Shown: positions 27,660 to 34,600 of the stretch, piece by piece
How positions within the stretch are numbered: the stretch's first letter is position 1
Layout of the letters: each line of letters begins with the position of its first letter
Virus record (IMG/VR): IMGVR_UViG_3300029448_005319
Coordinates: 1 to 34,600 of that record
Length of the DNA: 34,600 nt
Strand: one strand, 5' to 3'
From: a virus
Made by a program: the position numbers and the translations under genes
Notes under the pieces: generated by a model
Told to the model about the DNA's origin: nothing
Seen by the model: only the letters and a program-made list of their open reading frames with translations
The model's database searches: none

Positions 27660-27892
27660 TGATCGAAGAAATTCAACAATTAGTAGAGTGCGAAAACAAA
27701 GAAATTGCGGCAAAAGCAGATGAAATTTGTATGCTTCATACTGCATATGAAGAGGGGACTGTAACTAAAGAAATGTATGTTGAACTTTTGCAAGATGTTA
27801 AAAACACATATGAAATACAAGCACATGGTGATGATATGAAATTCAATTCAATGTTAGTGGCAGGTGTGTGTGGAATCCTTCAAGTTATATAG
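27659..27892 (+). CDS. Small hypothetical protein
   Basis: 77 aa, TAATG overlap with the lipoprotein gene. MIEEIQQLVECENKEIAAKA then CMLHTAYEEGTVTKEMYVEL: three helices. The E-G-T-V/I-T-K/D-E-x-Y-x-E-L-L block is typical of helical phage proteins adjacent to lipoprotein genes; no function known. Confidence 0.65.
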   Translation: MIEEIQQLVECENKEIAAKADEICMLHTAYEEGTVTKEMYVELLQDVKNTYEIQAHGDDMKFNSMLVAGVCGILQVI

Positions 27893-27900
27893 AGGTAATT

Positions 27901-28131
27901 ATGTTAGAAATATTATTGGTATTTTCAGTTAATAGTGCACCACTGGAAATATCAGATAGAATCTTCAATTCGTATGAAGAGTGTGTTGGATTTGTAAATA
28001 CTGTTGCTGATATGGATGTAGTCAAATCTGATTATAAGTTTAGATTTGTATCATTGGATGGATTACTATTTGATGGGCAATGTATTGAGATGAAGGAATG
28101 GTTTCTAACACAAGGTAGAATAAACACTTGA
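27901..28131 (+). CDS. Small protein with signal-like start
   Basis: 76 aa from ATG 27901. MLEILLVFSVNSAPLEISDR then IFNSYEECVGFVNTVADMDV and FDGQCIEMKEW. N-terminal hydrophobic strand or short signal, then Y-E-E-C ... G-Q-C-I-E: two Cys likely in a disulfide. Similar in layout to the 52-aa protein at 13616. GAGGTAATT upstream. Function unknown. Confidence 0.6.
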   Translation: MLEILLVFSVNSAPLEISDRIFNSYEECVGFVNTVADMDVVKSDYKFRFVSLDGLLFDGQCIEMKEWFLTQGRINT

Positions 28132-28156
28132 CAATCCACTCACAAACTAGTATAAT
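28128..28156 (+). promoter_or_regulatory. Consensus sigma70-like promoter before gp33
   Basis: TTGACA (28128-28133), 17-nt spacer, TATAAT (28151-28156): both boxes match the consensus exactly. Confidence 0.9.
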
Positions 28157-28188
28157 ATTGAGCATTGAATTAGGAGATAGCATTAGTT

Positions 28189-28407
28189 ATGGTGAGTAAA
28201 ACGAAAGAAGAATTCTCTTTACTGATAGAAAAATATGCACGAGATAAACGGTGTTCATATATGGATGCCATTGTGTTGTACTGTGAAGAGAATGAAATTG
28301 AGGTAGAGACAGCAGCACAGAAGATATCTACCAATATCAAAGAGAAGATTGAAGTTGAAGCACAAGACCTAAACTTTTTACCAAGAACAGCGAGGTTGCC
28401 AATATGA
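28189..28407 (+). CDS. 33: Late-promoter transcription accessory protein gp33
   Basis: 72 aa. KEEFSLLIEKYARDKRCSYM, DAIVLYCEENEIEVETAAQK and EKIEVEAQDLNFLPRTARLP match the marine T4-like gp33: Y-M-D-A-I/V-x-x-Y-C-E-x-N-E-I-E ... K-I-E-x-E-A-Q-x-L-N-x-L-P. gp33 binds the beta flap of RNA polymerase and links gp55-dependent late transcription to the gp45 sliding clamp. Its presence fits the TATAAATA box at 25811. T4 gp33 is 112 aa; this short form is usual for marine relatives. AGGAG ribosome site; ATGA overlap downstream. Confidence 0.85.
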   Translation: MVSKTKEEFSLLIEKYARDKRCSYMDAIVLYCEENEIEVETAAQKISTNIKEKIEVEAQDLNFLPRTARLPI

Positions 28408-28577
28408 ACAATACATTGAATGCTGAGATTCAAGGACTCAAGGAAGAAAATGAAATATTACGAACCGAAGTCAATCTTCTGCGTAACGAACTGACACAAT
28501 ATAAAAAACAATTGCGTGAAATTATTGGTGATGATATTATTAGAAAAAATGGATTCTTAGCAGAGGAAAATACTTGA
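28404..28577 (+). CDS. 57-aa coiled-coil protein
   Basis: MNNTLNAEIQGLKEENEILR then TEVNLLRNELTQYKKQLREI has regular Leu/Ile/Asn heptads, a leucine-zipper-like dimer. The last bases form the -35 box of the gp32 promoter. Located between gp33 and gp32 where T4 has the late-promoter DNA-binding protein DsbA; size and context differ, so no equivalence is claimed. Confidence 0.6.
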   Translation: MNNTLNAEIQGLKEENEILRTEVNLLRNELTQYKKQLREIIGDDIIRKNGFLAEENT

Positions 28578-28602
28578 CATAAATAAAAAAGTACGTTATA
28601 CT
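28574..28602 (+). promoter_or_regulatory. Sigma70-like promoter before gp32
   Basis: TTGACA (28574-28579), 17-nt spacer, TATACT (28597-28602). It gives a leader of about 55 nt, A+T-rich and lacking clear hairpins, which is the type of leader gp32 uses for self-repression in T4. Confidence 0.85.
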
Positions 28603-28663
28603 GTACGGCATATATTATGAAATTAGTGGATACGAAAATATACAGCAATACAAGGATATACAG

Positions 28664-29605
28664 ATGACTGAATCATTCTCATCTCTCAAGCGGAGTTCCC
28701 GCAACAATCTAGAAAAACTCATGTCAGAGACCAACAAGATTGCCAAAGGCAATGTTGAAAAAGGTGGTGCTGATGACCGTTTTTGGAAACCAGAAGTAGA
28801 CAAAGCAGGTAACGGTTATGCCGTTATTCGTTTCCTCCCTGCCCCATCAGGCGAAGATATCCCTTGGGTTCGTGTGTTCGATCACGGTTTCCAAGGTGTT
28901 GGTGGTTGGTACATCGAGAACTCTCTCACCACACTCAATAAGAAAGACCCCGTGTCTGAGTACAACTCTAAGTTGTGGAACTCAGGTATTGAGGCAAACA
29001 AAGAACAAGCACGGAAGCAAAAGCGACGACTCAAGTACATTGCAAACATCTATGTCGTCAAAGACCCTGCTAATCCACAGAACGAAGGTAAAGTATTCCT
29101 TTATCAGTTCGGTAAGAAAATCTTTGACAAGATCAACGATTTGATGAATCCTCAGTTTGAAGACGAGGACCCAATCAACCCATTCGACTTTTGGGAAGGT
29201 GCGAACTTTAAGTTGAAGATTCGTAATGTCGAAGGTTATCGTAACTACGATAAGTCAGAGTTTGAAACTTCATCCACATTGGGTGAGTTTGAAGACGAAG
29301 AACTGGAAACAGTTTGGAAGCAACAGCATTCTCTTGCGGAGTTTACTGCACCAGAGAACTTCAAGTCATATGAAGAACTTGAAGCAAAACTGAACAAGGT
29401 GCTTGGTTTAGATGGTGCTAAACCTGTACCGAAGGGTCGTGCTGCTGACGAAGAAGAACTCGATGAAGTTCAGAACTTCCGTCCAAGTGCGAGTGCAAGT
29501 GTCGGTAAAACCGCATCTGTGCCTAAAGCAGATGAGATTCCTTGGGATACCGACAGTGAAGATGATAGTCTTTCGTTCTTTGAGAACCTAGCAAAAGAAG
29601 ACTAA
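28664..29605 (+). CDS. 32: Single-stranded DNA-binding protein gp32
   Basis: 313 aa (T4: 301). Residues 1-20 are the basic self-association domain (LKRSSRNNLEKLMSE, the LAST-like motif). The core has FWKPEVDKAGNGYAVIRFLP, GGWYIENSLTTLNKKDPVSE, EQARKQKRRLKYIANIYVVK and FKLKIRNVEGYRNYDKSEFE. The C terminus is acidic (EDDSLSFFENLAKED) and contacts other replication proteins. It coats ssDNA in replication, recombination and repair. The zinc-binding Cys/His of T4 gp32 are absent: the protein has no cysteine at all, as in marine relatives. Terminator follows directly. Confidence 0.95.
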   Translation: MTESFSSLKRSSRNNLEKLMSETNKIAKGNVEKGGADDRFWKPEVDKAGNGYAVIRFLPAPSGEDIPWVRVFDHGFQGVGGWYIENSLTTLNKKDPVSEYNSKLWNSGIEANKEQARKQKRRLKYIANIYVVKDPANPQNEGKVFLYQFGKKIFDKINDLMNPQFEDEDPINPFDFWEGANFKLKIRNVEGYRNYDKSEFETSSTLGEFEDEELETVWKQQHSLAEFTAPENFKSYEELEAKLNKVLGLDGAKPVPKGRAADEEELDEVQNFRPSASASVGKTASVPKADEIPWDTDSEDDSLSFFENLAKED

Positions 29606-29615
29606 TCTTGACTTT

Positions 29616-29641
29616 GGGGTGGTGCAATGCCACCCCTTTTT
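29616..29641 (+). terminator. Terminator after gp32
   Basis: GGGGTGG (29616-29622) pairs with CCACCCC (29630-29636), then TTTTT. It lies between gp32 and the converging minus-strand tape-measure gene. The T run is only on the plus side, so it serves gp32. Confidence 0.92.
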
Positions 29642-31787
29642 ATAACGATCTGTCGTAACTTTCGTATAAGTCACCAGTTGTTTTAAGAGGACCACTTTGA
29701 TAAGTGTTCTGAGATGTGTTCTGTACGTTAGTTGTTGGTGCAACTACATTGGTCGAAGGACCTCTATCTCGTCCTTGTCTGGAACCCCTTGCTATATCAG
29801 CACCAACTTGTTCTCTCCCCGTGTCTTGGATTTCTAGTCCATCAGACCCACCTCGTCCAGATCGACTCGTTGCTATTCGTGCGATATAATATAATCCATT
29901 TTCTTGCCTTCCAATTTTATACGCACCACCTTGATTCCTTTGAATCAATCCTGCAACAATGCTATCTGCTTTTTCCTTACTTTCAATATTAAAGAAGTCT
30001 GCATCTTCTTCATTGACCTGATCACTCATTTCAGCCAATCTTTCTTTTCTACGATTTGCTTCTTCTCTTCTAGAACTTATTGGTCGATCTGATAGAGATT
30101 TAACTTTTTCAACTCCCTCGACTTCAACACCCAATTCTTCTAACGATTTTGCAGTGTCTTCAAATTCTTTACGCAAAGCAGCAACGTTTCTTTCTCTATT
30201 AGTGATTCTCCTACCCGTTTTACCTTCTGCAAAAGCATCTTCTAAATCTTGTTGGGCAAGTTCTAATTCTTGACGTTGTTTTTCTAGTTCGACTTTAAGA
30301 GCGTCTGCACGAACTCCATCCGCATTTGGTTCTCCCTCAGTATCACTACCAAAACCAAAAAGTCTAGAAAAGAATCCTTCATTTTTATCATCGAGTGCAT
30401 CCGTTGCTTTTTCAAATGCTTCATCAGCTTCATAAAACTTCTTTTCGGTTTTATTGAGTGATTGCCTTAGTGTCTCTGGAACTGCAACTCCTGCTTCCTC
30501 AAGTTTTTCAACTTGAAGAGCAAGTTCATTATACTTGTCTCCGATAGAGTCACGGACATCTTTTAATTTTTGCACACCAACAAGATTCAGTTCATCTTCA
30601 GCAAGTTGTGTTAATTGATTTTGAACTTCTGCTTCTTGTAGGGCAAACTCTTCTCGTGTAATCATACCCTTGTTAAGTGAATCTCGTAGAACACTTAATT
30701 GATTATTCAATGCAGTCTGCTTACCTTCTACATCTGCTCGTATTTCTTCAAACTTTGCTTCAGTGTCTGGATTAATTAATCCACCAACAAAACTACCAAC
30801 GATGTTACCGACAGATGCACCAATACCAACACCAATTGGTCCACCGAGTAATCCAATCGCACCACCGATGATACCACCAAGAGTTCCACCAATATCTTCA
30901 CCTTGGACTTTAGTCTTGATGTCATCATCCAGACCATCCATCGCAAGATCGATACCATCTTTTGCAGTTAGAACTAAACCAGTTGCAATTGCTGCAATCG
31001 GTCCTGCTGCCGCTGCAGCAGCAGATGCCGAAGTTCCTAACCCCGCAAAGATTGATCCACCAGTTGCAGCTAAACCACCAAGTGCGCCACCCGCACCGAT
31101 ACCTAGTGCTCCAAGTGCTTTGTCTTTGAGCATACTGAATAGACCACCACTTTCTTCAGCAGACTCTTCAGTTGTATCTCCAACTTTTTCTAGTGCTTTA
31201 GTTTGTTCGTCTTGTTTTCTTGCAAGTTCTGCATCTCGTTCTGCTTGCTGTATGCTATCTAACTCTGCTCGTTGTGCATCATCTCTAACAAGTTCATTTT
31301 GTTCAGAAAGCAAGTCACGAGTCGCAATCATCACATTGAGCATGTTTAGATTTGTTTCTTCAAGATTATATTCCTGAAGTAGTTTTTCATTTTCTAATTT
31401 GAGATTTTCTTGTGCTTGTTGGTCACGTTTTTTTTGTAATTCATCTAAAATTAATTGTCTATTTGCTTCAGTATCTTGAATTCCACGTTGACGTATAATC
31501 AGATCAGCAACTTCTTGCTGTCTACGTTTTTCTTGTTGTGCCGCTGCTTTTCTTTCTCTTTCTGCCGCAGTAGATTCTCTGATCTTTTCGGTAATGAAAG
31601 CAGCACCTAAACCTAAAACTGGACTGTTGGCAAAAGTTCCAGCAATCGCACCAAACCCAAGAGGGAGTGCTTTACTGACCGTCTCTTGGATTGTCTGCAC
31701 AATAGTTGCTTGCTCAATGCGTCTTTGACGTTCAGCAAGTTCTGTATCTACTTGTTGTGCTGTAAGTCCGACTGATGGAACTGCCAT
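29640..31787 (-). CDS. Tape-measure-like / baseplate hub protein (large, coiled-coil)
   Basis: 715 aa. Residues about 1-50 are mixed; 50-215 are long charged coiled coils (AERERKAAAQQEKRRQQEVA); about 225-340 is a Gly/Ala-rich region with TM-like glycine zippers (GGTLGGIIGGAIGLLGGPIG), as in tape-measure proteins; then further coiled coils, and a Gln/Ser/Gly-rich end (TNVVAPTTNVQNTSQNTYQS). It follows the chaperone-like gp26 region, as expected of the tail-length protein (T4 gp29 equivalent, or lambda H type). In the tail it spans the tube and may enter the host membrane. Identification rests on layout and position, not on sequence identity I can verify. Confidence 0.65.
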   Translation of the reverse strand: MAVPSVGLTAQQVDTELAERQRRIEQATIVQTIQETVSKALPLGFGAIAGTFANSPVLGLGAAFITEKIRESTAAERERKAAAQQEKRRQQEVADLIIRQRGIQDTEANRQLILDELQKKRDQQAQENLKLENEKLLQEYNLEETNLNMLNVMIATRDLLSEQNELVRDDAQRAELDSIQQAERDAELARKQDEQTKALEKVGDTTEESAEESGGLFSMLKDKALGALGIGAGGALGGLAATGGSIFAGLGTSASAAAAAAGPIAAIATGLVLTAKDGIDLAMDGLDDDIKTKVQGEDIGGTLGGIIGGAIGLLGGPIGVGIGASVGNIVGSFVGGLINPDTEAKFEEIRADVEGKQTALNNQLSVLRDSLNKGMITREEFALQEAEVQNQLTQLAEDELNLVGVQKLKDVRDSIGDKYNELALQVEKLEEAGVAVPETLRQSLNKTEKKFYEADEAFEKATDALDDKNEGFFSRLFGFGSDTEGEPNADGVRADALKVELEKQRQELELAQQDLEDAFAEGKTGRRITNRERNVAALRKEFEDTAKSLEELGVEVEGVEKVKSLSDRPISSRREEANRRKERLAEMSDQVNEEDADFFNIESKEKADSIVAGLIQRNQGGAYKIGRQENGLYYIARIATSRSGRGGSDGLEIQDTGREQVGADIARGSRQGRDRGPSTNVVAPTTNVQNTSQNTYQSGPLKTTGDLYESYDRSL

Positions 31788-31790
31788 ATG

Positions 31791-32123
31791 TTACTGCTCT
31801 TTCTTTTTCTTATTGCTAATTGCATCTGCGGCAAAGAAACTGGATACCAAGACAGCAATTGAGGCAAAGTAAGTGGGCGCGATGTCAGCAATCAAGTTTG
31901 CTGCTGTGTTCAATCCAAATGCCGATGTGAGAAATATTGCCAATGGATATAATAGGAGACCAAATAATGCGAACCATGCCATGCTGCGTATAGCATCTCG
32001 TTGTTTGTCTTGATCTTCAAGTTCTCTACGTTTGAATTCAAGATACATTACACGTTCTTCTTCTGTAACAACACCGTCACCGTTTGTGTCTGCGGGATGG
32101 AATCCTTTTGTTTCTTCTGCCAT
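31791..32123 (-). CDS. EF-hand, two-TM membrane protein
   Basis: 110 aa. A complete EF-hand loop is visible at residues 12-23, DTNGDGVVTEEE: D, N, D, V, T and E occupy the calcium-liganding positions 1, 3, 5, 7, 9 and 12. A charged helix follows (MYLEFKRRELEDQDKQRDAI), then two TM segments (WFALFGLLLYPLAIFLTSAF; ASIAVLVSSFFAADA) and a Lys tail. Homologues occur in T4-like marine phages between gp26 and the tape-measure gene, so it is probably structural or lysis-related. Calcium binding is predicted from the loop only. Three bases separate it from the tape-measure start. Confidence 0.8.
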   Translation of the reverse strand: MAEETKGFHPADTNGDGVVTEEERVMYLEFKRRELEDQDKQRDAIRSMAWFALFGLLLYPLAIFLTSAFGLNTAANLIADIAPTYFASIAVLVSSFFAADAISNKKKKEQ

Positions 32124-32126
32124 TAA

Positions 32127-32279
32127 TTACCTCTGTTGTAATTGTCTACGCTCTTCTTCTTGTTGCAAGTGTTCTTGTAGCATACCAACATAAACTAATT
32201 TTTCCCAAGGCATCATGTTTTCAATTTCGGTCAACGAGTATTTGTGATACTGCATCATTGCAAAATTGACCTGAATCAT
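32127..32279 (-). CDS. gp26 frameshift extension / small baseplate chaperone (T-like domain)
   Basis: 50 aa from ATG 32279: MIQVNFAMMQYHKYSLTEIE then NMMPWEKLVYVGMLQEHLQQ and an acidic-basic tail. M-Q-Y-H-x-Y-S-L-T-E-I/L-E-N-M-M/V-P-W-E is a conserved small protein in T4-like marine phages that lies just after gp26. The same frame stays open upstream through 32311, so it can also be read as a C-terminal extension of gp26 after a -1 slip on T8 at 32318-32311. Either way it is probably a tail or baseplate assembly chaperone. No Shine-Dalgarno is evident before the internal ATG, which favours frameshifting. Confidence 0.65.
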   Translation of the reverse strand: MIQVNFAMMQYHKYSLTEIENMMPWEKLVYVGMLQEHLQQEEERRQLQQR

Positions 32280-32308
32280 TCCACGCAGTGTATCATGAGA
32301 CAGGCATA

Positions 32309-33028
32309 TTAAAAAAAATCAGACAATCCCTCTAAACGAATAGTGTCCTTTTGTCCACAGCTATTACATGTGTATTCAACTTCATGTGTAAGTTTCGGCA
32401 TAGTATAGAAAAACTCACGAATCTTACTCATTTGTTTTGCATCAAGTTTTTCTATGAACTCAATGAGTTCCTCTTTTGTTGTTGTTGTTTCATCGTATAT
32501 TTTGTTTTCATCGAACAGGCATTCAACACATTCTACAATAATTGGTATTGATGCCTCATCGTTAAAACTATCAATTTTGTTTACCAGATCAATGGTTGGA
32601 TATTTCATTTTTACACCAACCGTATCTGTCAACATAATCTTTGTCGAATGATTGTCTCTGTGTTTTACTTTGATATCATCAACATCGATGTATACTGGAG
32701 TAACAGCACTACACTCCACACCATCTCTATTTTTTCCTGTCTTGTGCTTATATCTTAGTTCGATTTGCTCGCCTAGTGATTTTGCACGAACGTTGAGAAA
32801 CAAATATTCTAAATCAAAAGTCGGAAGTTTTTTAACATCAATTTGACCCTCAGTGCAGTTGTTCAAAACTTGTTGCACAGCAAGTGTCACACTTTCAATG
32901 TCTGTTGCCTCTTTTGCCACCAGAAGAATCTTTTCTTCTTTTACTAAGAACGGACGGTATGTTATCTGCTCTCCATTTGATGGCAAATTCAATTTAAATA
33001 AAGGCACTGATATATTAGGTAAACTCAT
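32309..33028 (-). CDS. 26: Baseplate hub subunit gp26
   Basis: 239 aa. MSLPNISVPLFKLNLPSNGE then QITYRPFLVKEEKILLVAKE is the signature start of gp26 in T4-like phages (L-P-S-x-G-x-x-I-x-Y-R-P-F-L-V-K-E-E-K-x-L-L). A middle part with FDLEYLFLNVRAKSLGEQIE (contacts among hub proteins) and a C-terminal C-N-S-C pair (VEYTCNSCGQKDTIRLEG), like half of a zinc ribbon, are seen. T4 gp26 works in baseplate hub assembly with gp51. It ends at a T-rich slip site. Upstream lies the tail-tube-fold protein, 23 bases away. Confidence 0.88.
   Translation of the reverse strand: MSLPNISVPLFKLNLPSNGEQITYRPFLVKEEKILLVAKEATDIESVTLAVQQVLNNCTEGQIDVKKLPTFDLEYLFLNVRAKSLGEQIELRYKHKTGKNRDGVECSAVTPVYIDVDDIKVKHRDNHSTKIMLTDTVGVKMKYPTIDLVNKIDSFNDEASIPIIVECVECLFDENKIYDETTTTKEELIEFIEKLDAKQMSKIREFFYTMPKLTHEVEYTCNSCGQKDTIRLEGLSDFF
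32311..32318 (-). promoter_or_regulatory. Candidate -1 ribosomal frameshift site at the end of gp26
   Basis: On the minus strand gp26 ends GAT TTT TTT TAA. The eight T form a T-TTT-TTT slippery heptamer with the stop codon immediately after it. A -1 slip reads TTA ATA TGC and continues for 61 codons into the conserved 50-aa frame that ends at 32127. The pattern matches the G/GT frameshift in tail-assembly chaperone genes next to tape-measure genes. Confidence 0.6.
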
Positions 33029-33051
33029 TTATTTCTCCAAATCACTGAGTA

Positions 33052-33744
33052 TCAACTGCTAATCCCAGATACTACTCTTCTTGCTAAAAGTTCATCGTTA
33101 AATTGGTCAATATCAAAACTGCCAATTCCAAAATCGGTTTTATCGACGTTGTTTCTATCATCTACATTACGAATTTCTTCATCAACTTCAGGTTCTTTGA
33201 TGGTCTCAACGAAATAGTGATAGTCAAAAGTTACAGATACCCTAGACAAACCATCATCTCCCCAACTTGCAGCAACTTCAGTTATAGTAGATGGGAATGC
33301 GTCAATAAATCGACTCTCTTGTTTTACTTTACCCCTTTCACCAAACTTTCTAACTACAAAGTCGGCAACATAATTGTCATAATATCCAATATCAAATCCA
33401 CCCAGCTTTTGACCACCTCGCCTCACACGCCCCAGAGCAGTGTCTTGCCACGACATGAAGAAGTCCCTCTCCACCATACTTTCACTAAGAATAAAGGATA
33501 AGGTAACTGCTTGTGCATTGTAACCGTAGTATTGTTTTCTAATTGGACCGTAGTGTTTCACATCAGATGAGAATGCTGATCGTCCAGGAAAAGACGCAGA
33601 GTCACATCTGAACTTTAAACTCTCTAAAGTTTCTCGTCTACTCGAAAGACTATTTGGTGCGTTAAACTGAACCTCAAAAAGAGATGGTCTTGCCACCCCC
33701 CTTCTTGATAAGTGTGATGAAAAATCTGTTACACTAAATGCCAT
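33052..33744 (-). CDS. Tail-tube-fold baseplate protein (gp54/gp48/gp19-like)
   Basis: 230 aa. MAFSVTDFSSHLSRRGVARP then SLFEVQFNAPNS, SLKFRCDSASFPGRSAFSSD, and QAVTLSFILSESMVERDFFM follow the T4-type tail-tube fold (gp19, and the initiators gp48 and gp54): M-A-F-x-V-x-x-F-x-x-x-L ... R-P-x-L-F-x-V, then P-G-R. The late part (GYYDNYVADFVVRKFGERGK; VSVTFDYHYF) gives the closing strands. T4 gp19 is 163 aa; gp54 320; gp48 364. At 230 aa this is likely a baseplate-tube junction protein. ATGG overlap with the upstream gene. Confidence 0.75.
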   Translation of the reverse strand: MAFSVTDFSSHLSRRGVARPSLFEVQFNAPNSLSSRRETLESLKFRCDSASFPGRSAFSSDVKHYGPIRKQYYGYNAQAVTLSFILSESMVERDFFMSWQDTALGRVRRGGQKLGGFDIGYYDNYVADFVVRKFGERGKVKQESRFIDAFPSTITEVAASWGDDGLSRVSVTFDYHYFVETIKEPEVDEEIRNVDDRNNVDKTDFGIGSFDIDQFNDELLARRVVSGISS

Positions 33745-34331
33745 TAGATTTGTCTCTGACTGTCGTTGAATACTTGTCTCTTGTTTGCCTTCTCAAATCT
33801 CTCAACAGGTAAGAACAATGCGATGTCCCACTCGTTTGAAAATACTTCAAGAAACCTACCTTGCACTTTATTTACTAGATAATGCTTAACGCACGGTTTG
33901 AAAAACCTAAACTTTGTTGCTCCCTTCAGAATATTATATGATATTCTTAGTCGTGTAGTTTCATCATAATTCTGATTTGTAATCGTATCGTACAAAGCAT
34001 CCATCAATCTTGCTCTGAGTGTTGGTGCAAGATAATGTAAATTGATTCCATAGAACCCACCCTCTGCGGGACCTATCATGAATATCAATGGAAACCTATC
34101 ATAATACGGAAGTTCTCTTTTTAATTTTGGATCATAGTTGAAAAAATACATCCTACCTATCGTTGGGCGACTTGTTAGTTTAGACCTGTCGTCTGGTCGC
34201 ATTACCCTACTTGGAGTCGTATTAACTCTCTTTCCTTCTTTTCTGAAAAACTGCCTTGCTCTTTGCGTCCCAACTTTTACATCTTTTTGGGTTGCTTTTG
34301 ACAATATGTCTGTGAAGATATATGCTGGCAC
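33744..34331 (-). CDS. T4-like virion-module protein, role unassigned
   Basis: 195 aa. MPAYIFTDILSKATQKDVKV, then GRMYFFNYDPKLKRELPYYD, RFPLIFMIGPAEGGFYGINL, HYLAPTLRARLMDALYD and VERFEKANKRQVFNDSQRQI. The block Y-D-P-K-x-K-x-x-L-P-Y-Y-D-x-F-P-L ... G-G-F-x-G-x-N-x-H-Y-L is conserved in T4-like marine phages. Position after gp4 would correspond to gp53 in T4, but the sequence lacks gp53 features; DNA-end protector gp2 is another candidate. I cannot decide. Confidence 0.65.
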   Translation of the reverse strand: MPAYIFTDILSKATQKDVKVGTQRARQFFRKEGKRVNTTPSRVMRPDDRSKLTSRPTIGRMYFFNYDPKLKRELPYYDRFPLIFMIGPAEGGFYGINLHYLAPTLRARLMDALYDTITNQNYDETTRLRISYNILKGATKFRFFKPCVKHYLVNKVQGRFLEVFSNEWDIALFLPVERFEKANKRQVFNDSQRQI

Positions 34332-34600
34332 TAACTAATTCCCAATTCGTTTTCTGTAAGAATTTTAAATTCCCATTTTCGATCAGCACAATATTCTTGT
34401 GCGGCTTTCCACTTAGAAGTATTTATGCCCCAATCTTTAACTTCTTGTATATAACGTTTTGTTGTTCTTTTTCTTGGGGCGGGTGGTTTTGTCTGTTTGT
34501 GTGGTTTTACTTCAATCATCACTGTCTTTACACGATTCTGTTCATCTAGCATCTGAATTACAAAGTCTGGGTAGTATCGATGCCATCTTTTGTCGATGGG
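34331..34600 (-). CDS. 4: Head completion protein gp4, 5'-truncated by the window edge
   Basis: About 89 C-terminal residues visible; the frame is open to base 34600. RWHRYYPDFVIQML then RVKTVMIEVKPHKQTKPPAP, RTTKRYIQEVKDWGINTSKW and EYCADRKWEFKILTENELGI match gp4 (also called gp50/65): Y-x-P-D-F ... I-E-V/I-K-P-x-K-Q-T-x-P-P ... W-x-F-x-I/V-L-T-E-x-x-L-G. The D-F and E-V-K match a PD-(D/E)XK-like core. In T4, gp4 is needed after packaging so that tails can join heads. Confidence 0.85.
   Translation of the reverse strand, partial: PIDKRWHRYYPDFVIQMLDEQNRVKTVMIEVKPHKQTKPPAPRKRTTKRYIQEVKDWGINTSKWKAAQEYCADRKWEFKILTENELGIS

Noticed and set aside
30763-31377. 204-codon plus-strand frame inside the tape-measure gene
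   Set aside because: Pro/Ser/Ala-rich shadow of the Gly/Ala coiled-coil region on the opposite strand; typical artefact of a biased gene.
1-34600. CRISPR array, insertion sequence or integrase/att site
   Set aside because: No regularly spaced repeats, no transposase or recombinase proteins and no duplicated tRNA ends were seen; the only repeats are the promoter leaders.

Overview
The window looks like part of the genome of a marine T4-like myovirus (the broad group of cyanophages, pelagiphages and relatives). The evidence is: T4-core proteins (FEN-type RNase H, late-transcription accessory protein gp33, ssDNA-binding gp32, baseplate hub gp26, a tail-tube-fold baseplate protein, head-completion gp4); very tight packing with ATGA, TAATG or GTGA overlaps; many sigma70-like promoters with 17-nt spacers; T4-type late promoter boxes (TATAAATA); phage tRNAs; and dozens of small hypothetical genes. 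The host cannot be named. A circularly permuted (two-piece) tmRNA and a class I cytochrome c fit a proteobacterial host better than an enterobacterial one, but this is inference.

Layout. 1-3979: two glycan genes (a capsule-polysaccharide-type transferase cut by the window edge, and a GT4-like glycosyltransferase), then RNase H, a DUF6433-like protein and a DUF115/GT-like protein, closed by a strong terminator at 4121. 4168-6553: a promoter-led cluster of small proteins running into an overlapping set with a DoxX-like membrane protein, a membrane-anchored cytochrome c and two tiny transmembrane peptides. 6559-9011: tRNA-Arg(UCU), an AbrB/MazE-like protein, a DUF3310-like protein, and a 526-aa protein with a T4 internal-protein-like N terminus, a possible PD-(D/E)XK-like motif and a cationic amphipathic C terminus. 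9026-10961: Dam methyltransferase and a ParB-like protein. 10958-15710: many small genes, including two DUF2061 proteins and a run of 27-40-residue single-TM microproteins, interrupted by a G+C-rich non-coding stretch (13075-13427) with its own promoter and terminator. 15720: tRNA-Trp.

15841-20329: a five-gene nucleotide-sugar and glycosylation operon (PLP-dependent sugar 3-dehydratase-like enzyme with His replacing the PLP lysine, extended SDR, short UDP-glucose/GDP-mannose dehydrogenase, GT11-like transferase, 2OG-Fe(II) oxygenase). 20364-25805: small genes, a MazG-like pyrophosphohydrolase, a cytidylyltransferase-cupin fusion, two membrane or lipoprotein genes and a PD-(D/E)XK nuclease. 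25811-26061: permuted tmRNA behind a perfect late promoter box, encoding the tag ANDETFALAA. 26076-29605: small membrane and lipoproteins, then gp33 and gp32.

From 29640 to the end everything is on the minus strand and structural: head completion gp4 (cut by the edge), an unassigned virion-module protein, a tail-tube-fold baseplate protein, gp26 with an apparent -1 frameshift extension, an EF-hand membrane protein and a 715-aa tape-measure-like protein. The plus-strand early/middle genes converge on this late module at a terminator between gp32 and the tape-measure gene.

Most noteworthy: the phage-borne permuted tmRNA, the gp26 slippery site that recreates the lambda G/GT layout next to the tape measure, the candidate structured RNA at 13075-13427, the possible head-packaged nuclease, and the cytochrome c/DoxX cluster.
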